DNA of 5,824 nucleotides from Acetatifactor sp. (GTDB lineage Bacteria > Bacillota > Clostridia > Lachnospirales > Lachnospiraceae): positions 1-5,824 of the forward strand of contig JAILPF010000323.1 of assembly GCA_024699575.1 (NCBI GenBank). The letters are read 5' to 3'. The first letter of the stretch is position 1. Every line of letters starts with the position of its first letter. The translations under genes were made by a program, and so were the position numbers. The notes beneath the pieces were generated by a model. The model was not told the origin of the DNA. It was given only the letters and a program-made list of their open reading frames with translations, and did no database searches. Of this stretch, positions 5,776-5,824 are shown one piece after another.

Positions 5776-5824
5776 TGTATATTTCTTTTAATGATTATTA
5801 AAGACAACATTATCAGTATTCATT

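Noticed and set aside
5787..5802. AT-only palindrome TTTAAT/ATTAAA near the window end
   Set aside because: Short, weak, in very AT-rich DNA and without a linked gene; likely chance. No convincing promoter was found here either.

Overview
The window looks like a piece of a Firmicutes (class Clostridia) chromosome, most likely a Lachnospiraceae-type gut anaerobe. This is inferred from four things: moderate GC with AT-rich intergenic DNA, a DegV protein next to a YerB-like DUF3048 lipoprotein, Clostridia-style promoters and Shine-Dalgarno sites, and tRNA genes that do not encode CCA. The species cannot be fixed from sequence reading alone. Everything looks like ordinary, intact chromosomal core DNA. 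I see no insertion sequence, phage gene, CRISPR array or toxin/defence module.

Layout. (1) Bases 1-1417 (+) hold the 3' end of panB, then complete panC and panD: a vitamin B5 (pantothenate) operon. panB and panC overlap by ATGA; panC and panD are 24 bases apart. PanB makes ketopantoate (reduced elsewhere to pantoate), PanD makes beta-alanine from aspartate, and PanC joins pantoate and beta-alanine with ATP, so three of the four steps to pantothenate are encoded together. (2) Bases 1424-2845 (-) hold pyk, a short-form pyruvate kinase that converges tail-to-tail on panD with only 6 bases between the stop codons. (3) Bases 2846-3037 are a divergent promoter region with one promoter for pyk (extended -10) and one for degV. 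(4) Bases 3038-5112 (+) are a likely two-gene unit: a DegV-family fatty-acid-binding protein and, 20 bases on, a DUF3048 lipoprotein. A strong intrinsic terminator closes it at 5121-5156. (5) Bases 5198-5775 (+) are a tRNA operon with a near-consensus promoter, tRNA-Phe(GAA), tRNA-Gly(TCC), tRNA-Gly(GCC) and a terminator-like hairpin. The spacers carry several small perfect hairpins, two of which share the same arm sequence. (6) The last ~50 bases are AT-rich with no gene.

I do not see a clear novel system. The observations most worth a second look are the DegV + DUF3048 lipoprotein pairing (the DUF3048 function is unknown), the related hairpins in the tRNA operon, the altered motifs in the pyruvate kinase, and the nearly touching panD/pyk ends with no obvious terminator.
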